DNA of 64,000 bases from CAZWSX01 sp964636985 (GCA_964636985.1 CAZWSX010000025.1:55191-119190); one strand, 5' to 3'. Positions 18,092-26,841 are shown, counted from the stretch's first letter. Made by a program: numbers and translations. Notes: generated by a model not told the origin, from the letters alone.

Positions 18092-18116
18092 GGCGCCACA
18101 CTACAGACTGCCTCCC

Positions 18117-20678
18117 ATGTTGACGAACGTCCGTTCCTTTTTTGTTCTTGGCGCCGTTTCTCTTTTCATCCTGACGAGCGGCTTAGGGTGTCGCCAGGAA
18201 GTGAGCGCGAGCAAGGCCGTCCCATCGACCGGCCGGAAGCAGCAAAAAAAGAAACCATCGAACAATCCGGATGCTAAAGAGAAACCTGCGTTTCTGTTCG
18301 TGGCGCCGCAGTTCGAACTGACCGACCAGAACGGCCAAGCCTTCTCGAACGAGGCACTTTCCGGCAAAGTCTGGATCGCCAATTTCATCTTCACGCACTG
18401 CACGGCCACTTGCCCGCGGCAAACTCAGAAACTCGCCGAGCTGCAATCGCGAATTGCTCACTGGCCTCATGCCGATCGAGTTCGCTTCCTCAGCATCACC
18501 GTCGATCCGCACCGCGACACGCCCGAGCGTCTGCTGGAGTACGCCAATCAACACAAGGCCGATCTAGATCGCTGGACGTTTCTTACCGGCGCACGGGAAG
18601 ACTTGTGGCGGCTGAGCAAGGAGGGCTTCAAACTCCCCGTCGCCGAGAACGCCCTCGATACAAATTCTCCGATCACCCACAGTTCGCGATTTGCGTTGAT
18701 CGACGCCAAAGGTCGCGTCGTCAACTTTTACGATAGCCTCAAAGACGAAGCGATCGCACAACTGCTGACCGATATGCAACGCGCCTTGGCGGAGCCCGTG
18801 CCAAACCAGTCTGAACCAGTCGTCCTAGGCGAACCGCCCGACATCTTCGACCCTGCCTGGTTGGATGCTCGCCGAGCGCAGCAACTCGCTCAAGCCGGCA
18901 AAATCGAGGCCTTTCACGCCTTCCAGTTCACCAACGAAATCGATCGCAGCGGCATTACCTTCGTCGATCGCCCCGTCGCCGACGTGGCCAAGGACTTCAA
19001 GCAAAACCACTACGATCACGCCAATGGCGTTGCCGCAGGCGACGTCGACGGTGATGGCTTGATCGATCTCTACTTCACCGCGCAACGCGGCGGCAACCAG
19101 CTTTGGCGAAACCTAGGCGACGGCCGGTTTGCCGATATCACCGAATCCGCCGGGGTTGGCTTGAAGGGCCGCGTGAGCGTCGCCGCGTCGCTGGCCGACA
19201 CCGATAACGACGGCGATCTCGACTTGTTCGTCACCACGACCCGCCACGGCAACGTGTTGTTCGTGAACGACGGCCAAGGGCACTTCGAGGACCAATCGAA
19301 AGAAGCAGGCGTCGACTACGTGGGCCATTCCTCAGGAGCCGATTTCTTCGACTACGATCACGACGGCCTCCTCGACTTGCTGGTGACGAACGTTGGGAAA
19401 TTCACCACCGACGAAATCGGCTACAGCGGCGATCACAACAAGCAGGAAGACCCCTACTACGTCGGAGCGAAAACGTCGTTCGCCGGGCACCTGTTTCCGC
19501 AACTCTCCGAGACGAGCATCCTTTACCACAACGAAGGAAACAATCGCTTTCGCGATGCCTCGGCCGATATGGGCTTCGACCACTTCGCCTGGTCGGGCGA
19601 CGCCACGCCTATCGACGTCAATCACGATGGCTGGACCGATCTGTATGTGCTGAACATGCAAGGGAACGATGTCTACTACGAAAACGTGGAAGGAAAGAAG
19701 TTCGTCGAGCGCAGTCGCGAGGCTTTTCCCTTCTCCGTTTGGGGCGGCATGGGCGTCAAGTCGTTCGACTACAACAACGACGGCAAGATGGACCTCTACG
19801 TCACCAACATGCACGCCGACATGTGGCACGTCGCAGATAGCGTTCTGGGCGCCGAATCCGAAAAGAAGCGAGCACCGGAAGGCTCCGCCCCAGCCTCGTA
19901 TTTGCAAAGCCGAATTCCAGGCAAGGACGTTCTAGGAAGCGGGCTCTTCAAGGCCCTGCCGGGCGGCGGATTCAAAGAGGTCGCCGTCGAAATGAACGCC
20001 GACAATTACTGGCCGTGGGGACCAAGCGTCGCCGACCTGAACGCCGATGGCTTTCAAGACATCTTCGTCGCCTCGAGCATGGGCTACCCCTTTCGCTACC
20101 ACGTGAACTCGGTGCTGCTCAACGAAGGCGGACGAACCTTCAAAGATGCCGAGTTCATTCTCGGCGTCGAGCCGCGCCAGCCTGGCAAAACGGCGACGCC
20201 GTGGTTCGAACTCGATGCTTCGGGCTCCGACCGGGAACATCACCTGGCCGAACATCGGCACGGCAAGATCTCGGTTTGGGGATCGGTCGGGACACGATCG
20301 GCAGCGATCTTCGATCTGGATGGCGACGGCGATCTCGACATCGTGACCAACGATTTCAACGCTCGGCCGATGGTCCTGATCAGCGACCTCGCCGCGAAGC
20401 ATCCAGCGATGCACTATCTCGCCATCAAACTGCAAGGAACCAAGTCGAACCGCGATGGCCTGGGGGCGACGGTCACCCTCCGCGCCGGCGATCGCGAACT
20501 GGTGCAAGTTCACGATGGCCAGTCGGGCTACCTATCGCAAAGCGCGCTCCCCTTGTACTTCGGACTGGGTTCAGCCGAAACGGTCGATCGGATCACCATT
20601 CGCTGGCCAAGTGGCAGCGAACAAGTGATCGAAGGGCCAATCCAAGCCAATCAAGTCTTGCCGGTGGCTGAGGGTTAA
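18117..20678 (+). CDS. SCO1/SenC thioredoxin domain fused to FG-GAP repeats and ASPIC/UnbV domain
   Basis: The ATG at 18117 (853 residues) starts a lipoprotein-like signal (FILTSGLGC, Cys25), so I reject the longer frame from 18006. Residues about 60-210 form an SCO1/SenC thioredoxin-like copper-delivery domain with intact ligands: Cys95 and Cys99 in THCTATCP and His188 in PITHSSRF. After a linker, residues about 290-740 are FG-GAP/VCBS repeats with calcium-loop motifs such as DVDGDGLIDLYF, DTDNDGDLDLFV and DLDGDGDLDIVT. The end is an ASPIC/UnbV domain (GYLSQSALPLYFGLG, ITIRWPSG). It follows the COX2-like lipoprotein, consistent with an extracytoplasmic copper or redox role. Confidence 0.88.
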   Translation: MLTNVRSFFVLGAVSLFILTSGLGCRQEVSASKAVPSTGRKQQKKKPSNNPDAKEKPAFLFVAPQFELTDQNGQAFSNEALSGKVWIANFIFTHCTATCPRQTQKLAELQSRIAHWPHADRVRFLSITVDPHRDTPERLLEYANQHKADLDRWTFLTGAREDLWRLSKEGFKLPVAENALDTNSPITHSSRFALIDAKGRVVNFYDSLKDEAIAQLLTDMQRALAEPVPNQSEPVVLGEPPDIFDPAWLDARRAQQLAQAGKIEAFHAFQFTNEIDRSGITFVDRPVADVAKDFKQNHYDHANGVAAGDVDGDGLIDLYFTAQRGGNQLWRNLGDGRFADITESAGVGLKGRVSVAASLADTDNDGDLDLFVTTTRHGNVLFVNDGQGHFEDQSKEAGVDYVGHSSGADFFDYDHDGLLDLLVTNVGKFTTDEIGYSGDHNKQEDPYYVGAKTSFAGHLFPQLSETSILYHNEGNNRFRDASADMGFDHFAWSGDATPIDVNHDGWTDLYVLNMQGNDVYYENVEGKKFVERSREAFPFSVWGGMGVKSFDYNNDGKMDLYVTNMHADMWHVADSVLGAESEKKRAPEGSAPASYLQSRIPGKDVLGSGLFKALPGGGFKEVAVEMNADNYWPWGPSVADLNADGFQDIFVASSMGYPFRYHVNSVLLNEGGRTFKDAEFILGVEPRQPGKTATPWFELDASGSDREHHLAEHRHGKISVWGSVGTRSAAIFDLDGDGDLDIVTNDFNARPMVLISDLAAKHPAMHYLAIKLQGTKSNRDGLGATVTLRAGDRELVQVHDGQSGYLSQSALPLYFGLGSAETVDRITIRWPSGSEQVIEGPIQANQVLPVAEG

Positions 20679-20691
20679 CCGGAGCGCGAAT

Positions 20692-21549
20692 CTAGAATCG
20701 CGTTCCACGCCGTCGCGGCACGAACGATTCGCCCGAGATATTGAGAAGCTCCTCAATCATTCCTTCGGCGTCGCTCGATACGTTCTGTAGCCGCTGCATG
20801 TAGATCGACGGCAACAGGCCCAGCGAGTCGAACAGCTCGCCGTGGAAGCACGTCATTACCGCGGCGGCAATTTGTTCGTTCAACTCTTCCGACGGACTTG
20901 TCTCGCCACCGTAGTGAGCAAAGGCACTATGGGCGGCCTGGACCAAGAGTTGGCCTCCCATGGCGGCGATAGGCTTCGTCATCTCGCTTTTGATGTCGTC
21001 GGCGAAATCGCGGACCCGGTGGACGTCGAAAGCGAGTGGTTCGATATCTGCCTCGGGATCGAGATGGGCCAAGAGCATATCGGTCCACCGTTCGCACCGC
21101 CGCCGACATCGATTGAGCTCGACCGCTTCTTCCAGCGGGAACCCGCGCCCATGAACCATGACGTTGAGGGCCTTGTTCCGAGCTTCGGCATGCCCTAGAT
21201 AGGTGCTTCGCACGACGATGTCGTACGCTCGCATTCCGCGACGGCGATCGAAGTCGGCAACCACGGCGGTCCACACGCGGCACAGGACTTCGCCCAGCAA
21301 GATCTCGTCGAGCGTCGAGCGGACCTGCTTCCAAGAGAGTGCCGGCGCGGCGACGCTGTGCGGCGTCGGCTCGAAACGCTGTTGCTCGCGAAACTCCAGC
21401 AGTTGCTTGTTCCACGCATCGAGCCGCTGTTTGGAGGCGACCCAGTATTGTTCGAGCGCGGTTTCCGAGATGCCCGTCGCAAAGCGGGCCAGCCTGCGAC
21501 CATGCAAAGCGACTAAAGCGGCCAACTCAAGGTGTTGCCGGATGTGCAT
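20692..21549 (-). CDS. conserved hypothetical protein
   Basis: I do not recognise this family. The start MHIRQHLELAALVALHG at 21549 is chosen over the longer frame to 21693, whose first 48 residues look like non-coding translation; no clear ribosome-binding site is seen. The resulting 285-residue protein is helical, rich in Arg, Glu and Leu, without membrane segment or signal peptide, so probably cytoplasmic. Charged helical blocks (NRCRRRCERWTDMLLAHL, DDIKSEMTKPIAAMGGQL) dominate. It converges with the SCO1-fusion gene, 13 bases between stops. Confidence 0.6.
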   Translation of the reverse strand: MHIRQHLELAALVALHGRRLARFATGISETALEQYWVASKQRLDAWNKQLLEFREQQRFEPTPHSVAAPALSWKQVRSTLDEILLGEVLCRVWTAVVADFDRRRGMRAYDIVVRSTYLGHAEARNKALNVMVHGRGFPLEEAVELNRCRRRCERWTDMLLAHLDPEADIEPLAFDVHRVRDFADDIKSEMTKPIAAMGGQLLVQAAHSAFAHYGGETSPSEELNEQIAAAVMTCFHGELFDSLGLLPSIYMQRLQNVSSDAEGMIEELLNISGESFVPRRRGTRF

Positions 21550-21809
21550 CGAGCCAATCCCCGTACGTTCGCGCGAATTCGTTAGATAAAAAAATCGAGC
21601 CATCGAGAGAGCCTGAGGGGACCAAGGCTCTCTCGATGGCGTCGACGATTCGGATAAAGCAGGAGGTGTGCCGCGAGATTTTGCCGTGAGCAATCTCGAC
21701 GTAACTGCTGTTTAGGCCAAGGGTTGCGTCGATTTGCGGGCGTGTTGAGGATGTTGCCATTCGGCAACATGCGACGAACGCGGTTGAAGAGAAACAACAG
21801 GTGCGAGCC

Positions 21810-21987
21810 GTAGGACGGACAATCCTGTCCGTCCAAGGTTGAGCTCGCAGCTAAGAAGTGGCACAGACAATCCTGTCTGTGCGCGGTGGGCTATCCCTTC
21901 TTCGCAATCACCGCGCGTTTGCGAAGGCCACCAAGAATCGACCTGCCGGTCAGCGTCCACTTCCGCCGGACAGGATTGTCCGGCCTA
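21810..21987. repeat. cluster of three small palindromes with inverted outer copies
   Basis: Three hairpins share the core GACA-ATCC-TGTC. 21813-21834: GGACGGACA, loop ATCC, TGTCCGTCC. 21861-21882: GCACAGACA, loop ATCC, TGTCTGTGC. 21965-21984: GCCGGACA, loop GGAT, TGTCCGGC. The first is preceded by GTA and the last is followed by CTAC, so the outer two are inverted relative to each other, as in a small non-autonomous element. The rest of the 450-base gap 21550-21998 shows no gene. Confidence 0.8.
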
Positions 21988-21998
21988 CAACGCGGCCG

Positions 21999-23159
21999 CT
22001 ACCAGGCTTGCTCGTAGAGCCACAGCAGTTCGGGCGCACCCAACTCCCGCGGGTTGAACGAGCACGTCCATTGCTTTGCCGCTTCCTCGGCGAGAGTCGC
22101 CAGCTCGTTTCGCTCGACGCCGAGAGGCTCGAGCTTCGTGGTCAGTCCGGCGGCTGTCGTCAGGTCGGTGAGCCAATCGGAAAGAGTTTCCACCGTCGAC
22201 GACGGCCCGGCGGTGAGGCGCGACGCGAGAATCGGCACCGAGCTCTCCGCCAAGTCGTCGTACATCGTTGGCACCAATTCGCCATTGTAGCGAACCACGT
22301 GCGGAAGCATCAAAGCGACTGCTTGGCCGTGCGGAATGTTGTAGTGCGCGGTCAACGGGTTGGCTAAGGCGTGGGCGGCACCCAGCATGCTGTTCTCGAT
22401 CGCCATCCCGGCGAAACTGGCCCCCATTAGCATGTTGCCGCGGGCTTCCAAGTGATCCGGGCGCTGCAACACTTCCAGAAAACTGCTCGATAGCAATCGC
22501 CACGCCTCGCGGCTGAACGCCTGCGAGATCGGGTTGCGGCGCTTGGTCACGAACGATTCCACCGCGTGCGAGACCGCGTCGACCCCCGTCAACGCAGTGA
22601 TGCGATGGGGCATGGTCCGCGAGAGTTCGGGATCGAGAATCGCCACCCGGCAGGCGGCCTTCTTATCGCCGCAAGCCATTTTGACGTGCGTAACCGGATC
22701 GGAAATGAGGGCGTACGACTGCGTCTCGCTTCCCGTGCCGGCCGTCGTAGGGACGGCGATCATCGGCAGCATCGGAAATCTCGCTTTGCCGACGCCCCAA
22801 TAGTCCTGCATCCGCCCGCCATTGGAGAACAGAAAGTTCACTCCCTTGCAGCAGTCCATCGAACTGCCGCCGCCCAAGCCCACGAGCAAGTCGGGATTGA
22901 AATCTCGCGCCACCGCCAGCGCGGCATCGACAACGTCGGTATCGGGATTTTCGCGCACTTCGCTGAAGACAACCAGATCGACGCCTGCTCCTTGCAGCGA
23001 AACAATTCCTCGTTCGGTATGTCCAGCCGCGACAACGCCGCGATCGCTGACGATCATGGCACGCTGCGCGCCCAACTCACGTGCGATCCCACCAAGTTCG
23101 GCGATCTTGCCCGCCCCGAATACGATGCGAGTGCGATTATCGAAATCAAAAGAAGTCAT
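21999..23159 (-). CDS. iron-containing alcohol dehydrogenase
   Basis: This 386-residue group III alcohol dehydrogenase oxidises or reduces alcohol/aldehyde pairs with NAD(P). The nucleotide motif is LLVGLGGGSSMDCCKG (about residues 91-106), followed by AVPTTAGTGSET. Metal ligands are supplied by TGVDAVSHAVESF (Asp194, His198) and by two histidines in the AHALANPLTAHYNIPHGQA region. Length and motif order are normal for the family. It is the last gene of a same-strand trio after an adenylate-forming enzyme and an aldehyde dehydrogenase, suggesting an acid-aldehyde-alcohol pathway. Confidence 0.92.
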   Translation of the reverse strand: MTSFDFDNRTRIVFGAGKIAELGGIARELGAQRAMIVSDRGVVAAGHTERGIVSLQGAGVDLVVFSEVRENPDTDVVDAALAVARDFNPDLLVGLGGGSSMDCCKGVNFLFSNGGRMQDYWGVGKARFPMLPMIAVPTTAGTGSETQSYALISDPVTHVKMACGDKKAACRVAILDPELSRTMPHRITALTGVDAVSHAVESFVTKRRNPISQAFSREAWRLLSSSFLEVLQRPDHLEARGNMLMGASFAGMAIENSMLGAAHALANPLTAHYNIPHGQAVALMLPHVVRYNGELVPTMYDDLAESSVPILASRLTAGPSSTVETLSDWLTDLTTAAGLTTKLEPLGVERNELATLAEEAAKQWTCSFNPRELGAPELLWLYEQAW

Positions 23160-23307
23160 GCGGATCCTATAGTTGGGAGATCGGACGACCGATCAGCGGT
23201 TAGTTGAACCTCGAATCGTTTCGTGAGTCTCCCTTGCGACCAATCCGTGGAATTTGTTCGGCCTGCCACCGGCCGTTTTACGTCAACCGCGCTACGAGTT
23301 CCTGCCG

Positions 23308-24756
23308 TTACGACATTGCCGAGGCAAGGTTTTCTTGAGGAACTTGATAGGCCCGCGAGCGGAACAGGAAATCGATGATGTTCCCTTCGTGCGGTTGCAG
23401 CCAGTTCAAGCGGTTGGTGGGAATCGGTCCGATGTTGAGCCGGTCGATGTTCGTGGCGTCGGAAAGCTGGCGAATCCAGTTCTTGTCGTTCGTGATTGCC
23501 GTGCCGACCAGCGTGGTGCCAATCTTGCCGATCATCTGATCTTGCGGGCATTCCACAACCGTTGTGAACGGGAACATGAACTCCTTCGACACGATCGCCC
23601 GCTCAGGCGAATCGGCGTGGACGATCATCGGCCGCAGGTAGTCGCAGCGTTCTCGCTCGACCAGTCGTGGCCCAAACTTAGCTGTCAGGTCGGTGACGCC
23701 TGTTTCCTTGAGGTCGGCTTCAATCATCTTGTACACAGCCGGCGCAACGCCCCGGGTTGTGAAGGCAGCCAATCCCGCATCGGGATCTGCGGCCTTGCGG
23801 ACGTCGATCGGCCCTAGCTTCGCGGCAAGCGCTTCGGCAATCTGCTTGGTATGGCGCGATGCCCAAATGCCCGAGACGTTAATGCAGCTGCGGCCGCCGT
23901 TGGAGTAAACGCTCTCGACCATCATGTCGAGATATTTTTCCCATTGGTCCACGCAGTCGTCGCCGAACAGGATCTTCGACCAACCCGGGCCGTGTGCTTG
24001 GACTTTCGGGTTGCCGTGATAACGCTCGACCGTTTGCTGGCTGCCGAAGATCATGGCGCGGCTGCAATTGTTCAGCAGCGTGTTGCCGACGTCGGCACCG
24101 GCGCCAGGGAACAGCGAAATCGCCTCGGCCGGAATCCCCGCCGCGACATACGCGTAGAACATCCGATACGGCGTCCACGGTTCTGACGAACCCGGCTTTA
24201 GCGCCAGGCCGATTTGAAGCGGGATCGCCGGCAGCCACAGTGTGTGCACGCCAGGGCTATTCGAGGGAAGCACCGCGCCCAACACCGGCGTTGTCGCTTG
24301 ATAGCTGACAATCACTCCGCGATCGTTTTCGACACCAAACCCGCGCGTCAGGATGTTCAGATCGAGTCCCCGCGTAAGGGCATCCAGGATCTTGTCCATG
24401 TTTTGCAACACGAACGCGTTCTTCTGCATGTTGCCGCGGCACATGTGCTCGGGCAAACCAGTACTCGCGCTTTGAGCGTGAACGAACTCATCCGGCGACT
24501 GCGTTCCATCGCCCATCGGCAACGTCGCCGTGCTGAAAAGCTCGCCAGCTTTCCTGCACATGGAGATCAATTGGTCGCAGGAGAATTTCCGCAGGGCATC
24601 ACGGGCCTTTTGAGCTTGCCGCATATCGCGTGCGACAATGCCGCCCACGGTTTGGCCGATTTCAGCGATGGGCTCGCCGGTTTCGAAGTGGACCACTCGA
24701 TCGTGCTCGAGCGACTCATAGGGCTTGCCCCAGCGAATGACAGGAATGCGAAGCAT
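23308..24756 (-). CDS. aldehyde dehydrogenase family protein
   Basis: The ATG at 24756 gives 482 residues beginning MLRIPVIRWGKPYE. The ALDH fold is recognisable: catalytic Cys291 in YSNGGRSCINVSG, the oxyanion Asn166 in VLPSNSPGV and the cofactor Lys187 in ALKPGSSEPW. The N-terminal part differs from ordinary NAD-ALDHs and the protein has about the length of LuxC-type acyl-CoA reductases, so it may reduce an activated acyl group rather than oxidise a free aldehyde. That is inference. It lies between the adenylate-forming gene (87 bases upstream) and the iron ADH (148 bases downstream). Confidence 0.85.
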   Translation of the reverse strand: MLRIPVIRWGKPYESLEHDRVVHFETGEPIAEIGQTVGGIVARDMRQAQKARDALRKFSCDQLISMCRKAGELFSTATLPMGDGTQSPDEFVHAQSASTGLPEHMCRGNMQKNAFVLQNMDKILDALTRGLDLNILTRGFGVENDRGVIVSYQATTPVLGAVLPSNSPGVHTLWLPAIPLQIGLALKPGSSEPWTPYRMFYAYVAAGIPAEAISLFPGAGADVGNTLLNNCSRAMIFGSQQTVERYHGNPKVQAHGPGWSKILFGDDCVDQWEKYLDMMVESVYSNGGRSCINVSGIWASRHTKQIAEALAAKLGPIDVRKAADPDAGLAAFTTRGVAPAVYKMIEADLKETGVTDLTAKFGPRLVERERCDYLRPMIVHADSPERAIVSKEFMFPFTTVVECPQDQMIGKIGTTLVGTAITNDKNWIRQLSDATNIDRLNIGPIPTNRLNWLQPHEGNIIDFLFRSRAYQVPQENLASAMS

Positions 24757-24808
24757 GAAAGTTCTCAACAAAAACTGAGTAAACGCCAACAGTCGCTAGA
24801 AAAGCCCC

Positions 24809-24830
24809 GCGTTCTGGCGAACGCAGCTAC
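24809..24830. repeat. dispersed palindrome (GCGTTC-TGGC-GAACGC type)
   Basis: GCGTTC (24809-24814) and GAACGC (24819-24824) pair around TGGC and are followed by AGCTAC. The same hairpin plus GGCTAC occurs at 42488-42508. It occupies the short gap between two genes of the acid/aldehyde trio. Confidence 0.7.
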
Positions 24831-24843
24831 GCCAAGTCCAGCC

Positions 24844-25965
24844 CTAGTAGACACCAACAGTCGTGCCGCCCTCGATGCCGTGGTACGGTCGAACGCCGCT
24901 GACGCCGTCCCAGGGGTACGTGGCAAAAGGACGTTCACGCTCCCCTTCGTCCCGTTCCAGGAAGCCGGGGACAAAGAACTCTTGCGTCAACGTGGTCAAC
25001 TTCACGCGGCCTGTTTCGCCATAGCCCACGACCTTCATCGGGTCGTCGAAATCGACCACTTCGGCCACCGCTCGCGGTTGGGGTGCGTAGTACGAGATCT
25101 TGTACTTCTCGGCCGCCGTCACAGGCTTGCTGCACGCCAGGCCCATCAACGTGTTGCCGTACGTTGGCGTCATGTAAATGCCGCTCACCTCGGGCGGACC
25201 GCCGAAGTACTCTTCGATGCAGAACTTGGTCCACTCAGGCGTGAACTCGGTGCCGCCCGAGAAGATGCCGGTGATCCCCGTGTCGGCAAATGTCTTGCCT
25301 TGCTTTTCGAGTTCCTGGCACATCGATTCGATCAGCTTCGGCGTACCGAACATGCACTTGATGTTGTGGCCGGCGTTCAGGATGGTGAGTGCTTGATCGA
25401 TGCAGTGCTTCTTGTAGGCTTCGAGGTGTTCCATCCACCCCTTCTTGATCAGCTTAACCACCCAGCGCGGGTCGAGGTCGATGCAGAACGAAATCCCGCC
25501 GCGATATTGGCACAAGTGCTCCACCGCCAGGCGAAGCCGCCGCGGGCCCGATGGCCCCAGCATCAACCAGTTGGCGCCCTTGGGGAAATACTTGTCAGGC
25601 AAAGTGTGGCTGAAGTTCTCGTAGTCGATGCGGAAGTCGTCGACAACGACGCGGCTCTTAGGAATACCGGTGGTGCCGCCCGTTTCGAAAACGTAGACCG
25701 GCTTCCCCTTCGAGGCCTTCATCACCCAGCGCTCGACGGGGCCGCCGCGAAGCCACTCATCTTCAAACAGCGGGAACTTTTGGATGTCGGCGTAGCACTT
25801 CACTTCTTTAAGCGGATCGAACTTGAATTCTTTTCTCTTTTCCAACCAGAAGGGGCAGCCCGTCGACTCGTGGAAGTGAAGTTGAATTGTCTCGTAGGCG
25901 TGAGCGTCGAGTTTGTCCTTGGCGGCTTTTACAGCCGCGTCCAATTGCGCGTCGGCAGTCGACAT
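24844..25965 (-). CDS. short adenylate-forming enzyme (acyl-activating, LuxE/PaaK-like)
   Basis: This 373-residue protein carries the core motif of adenylate-forming enzymes, YVFETGGTTGIPKSR (TGGTTGIPK at residues 95-103), where the Thr/Ser/Gly loop binds ATP phosphates. Later blocks include GIFSGGTEFTPEW and SGIYMTPTYGNTLMG, the equivalent of the acyl-AMP contact region. It is shorter than usual acyl-CoA ligases (above 430) and seems to lack the full C-terminal lid; LuxE acyl-protein synthetases have this size. It should activate a carboxylic acid as acyl-AMP. As first gene of the trio it would supply the aldehyde dehydrogenase-like enzyme. Confidence 0.75.
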   Translation of the reverse strand: MSTADAQLDAAVKAAKDKLDAHAYETIQLHFHESTGCPFWLEKRKEFKFDPLKEVKCYADIQKFPLFEDEWLRGGPVERWVMKASKGKPVYVFETGGTTGIPKSRVVVDDFRIDYENFSHTLPDKYFPKGANWLMLGPSGPRRLRLAVEHLCQYRGGISFCIDLDPRWVVKLIKKGWMEHLEAYKKHCIDQALTILNAGHNIKCMFGTPKLIESMCQELEKQGKTFADTGITGIFSGGTEFTPEWTKFCIEEYFGGPPEVSGIYMTPTYGNTLMGLACSKPVTAAEKYKISYYAPQPRAVAEVVDFDDPMKVVGYGETGRVKLTTLTQEFFVPGFLERDEGERERPFATYPWDGVSGVRPYHGIEGGTTVGVY

Positions 25966-26406
25966 GCCTGAGGGTTCCTAGTGGCGAAAAAGCGAGTGTG
26001 GGAATCTTGTGAGCAACTTGCCTGGCAGGCACAACCGACGGGTATCGATTAGATGCCAAAAGGCAAGGCTGGGATTCCATGAACAATCCGCCATTGAGGG
26101 GACCGCTCATGGAGGGAAGGCGGGAATGCCCGACTTTGACTCAACCGCAAAGGAGCGTTTTCAAACTCCCGCAGCGGGCCAATAGGGCCGGGACCGAACT
26201 TTCAAGAATACCCAGCCAAAAGGCGGAGAGCAACCGCCAGAGCACCCCCGTAGCCGCACTCGCCAAGAGTGCGGTGGCCCCCCAAATTGCACTGCCGGCG
26301 GGTGGCACTGGCGTCCCAAAGACGCCAGTGGAAGATCGTCGCCTCACACTGGCGTCTGAGGGACGCCAGGTGACACACCCAACTCAGGAGAAACTTGCTC
26401 AGATCG
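25966..26406. repeat. intergenic region with three dispersed hairpins
   Basis: This 441-base gap has no supported gene. It holds three perfect hairpins: CCGCACTC-GCCAA-GAGTGCGG at 26254-26274 (preceded by GTAG), CACTGGCGTC-CCAAA-GACGCCAGTG at 26306-26330 (preceded by GGTGG), and CTGGCGTC-TGAGG-GACGCCAG at 26349-26369. The first recurs at 39800 and 42417 and the second at 46688. Confidence 0.8.
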
Positions 26407-26841
26407 TTACGGCGAGGATCGAGCAACCTCGCGGGATGCGGTTTCCCCGTGAGCGATCTCATCCTCCCTACGAAGCCGCGACAACATATTCGCAATGTCT
26501 TCATGAACGATTTGAGCCGTGCTCACGATAATCGAGTTATTCAAAGGGAACGTCGAAATCGTCGACTTCTTGCTGGCGGTCCAAACAGCTGGGTAGCACT
26601 CCCGTTCGATCCTGGCGATATACCGGTTCACGTCGGCTGCCGTCTTCACATCGGTGAAGTCGCCCAGGTAGTACGTTTTGGTGTACGGCGGCAGGTTTTC
26701 CATCATTTCGGCGACGCCCTGTCGATGTCCACCGATCCGCCCGGCAAACCAGCAGCAAACGCAGCTGACCAAGGCCAACAACATGCCGAGTGAGAATCGC
26801 AAGTAAGGGCGACGTTTCGTTTCAGCAGAACTCGTATTCAT
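26407..26841 (-). CDS. single-pass membrane protein with one secretin-associated-like domain (array member 4)
   Basis: This 144-residue protein is the smallest and last member of the four-gene array. The N-terminus YLRFSLGMLLALVSCVCC is a membrane anchor shared by all four. One extracytoplasmic domain copy follows (YTKTYYLGDFTDVKT, VWTASKKSTISTFPLNNS, VHEDIANMLSRLRR). The GGPG turn of other copies is replaced by SKKS, so this copy is divergent. Its ATG overlaps the preceding stop as ATGA, and a GGAGTTGATCG block lies just upstream, so translation is probably coupled. Function unknown. Confidence 0.75.
   Translation of the reverse strand: MNTSSAETKRRPYLRFSLGMLLALVSCVCCWFAGRIGGHRQGVAEMMENLPPYTKTYYLGDFTDVKTAADVNRYIARIERECYPAVWTASKKSTISTFPLNNSIIVSTAQIVHEDIANMLSRLRREDEIAHGETASREVARSSP

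Noticed and set aside
18006..18116. Longer N-terminus for the SCO1-fusion protein
   Set aside because: It would overlap the COX2-like gene's end and include the hairpin; the ATG at 18117 starts a proper lipoprotein signal.
21810..21987. CRISPR-like repeat cluster
   Set aside because: The three units are palindromes with different arms, irregular spacing and inverted orientation; there is no regular repeat-spacer pattern.
24214..25971. 585-codon open frame on the plus strand
   Set aside because: It covers the antisense of the aldehyde dehydrogenase start and the adenylate-forming gene, whose motifs are intact on the minus strand. The translation has no family character.
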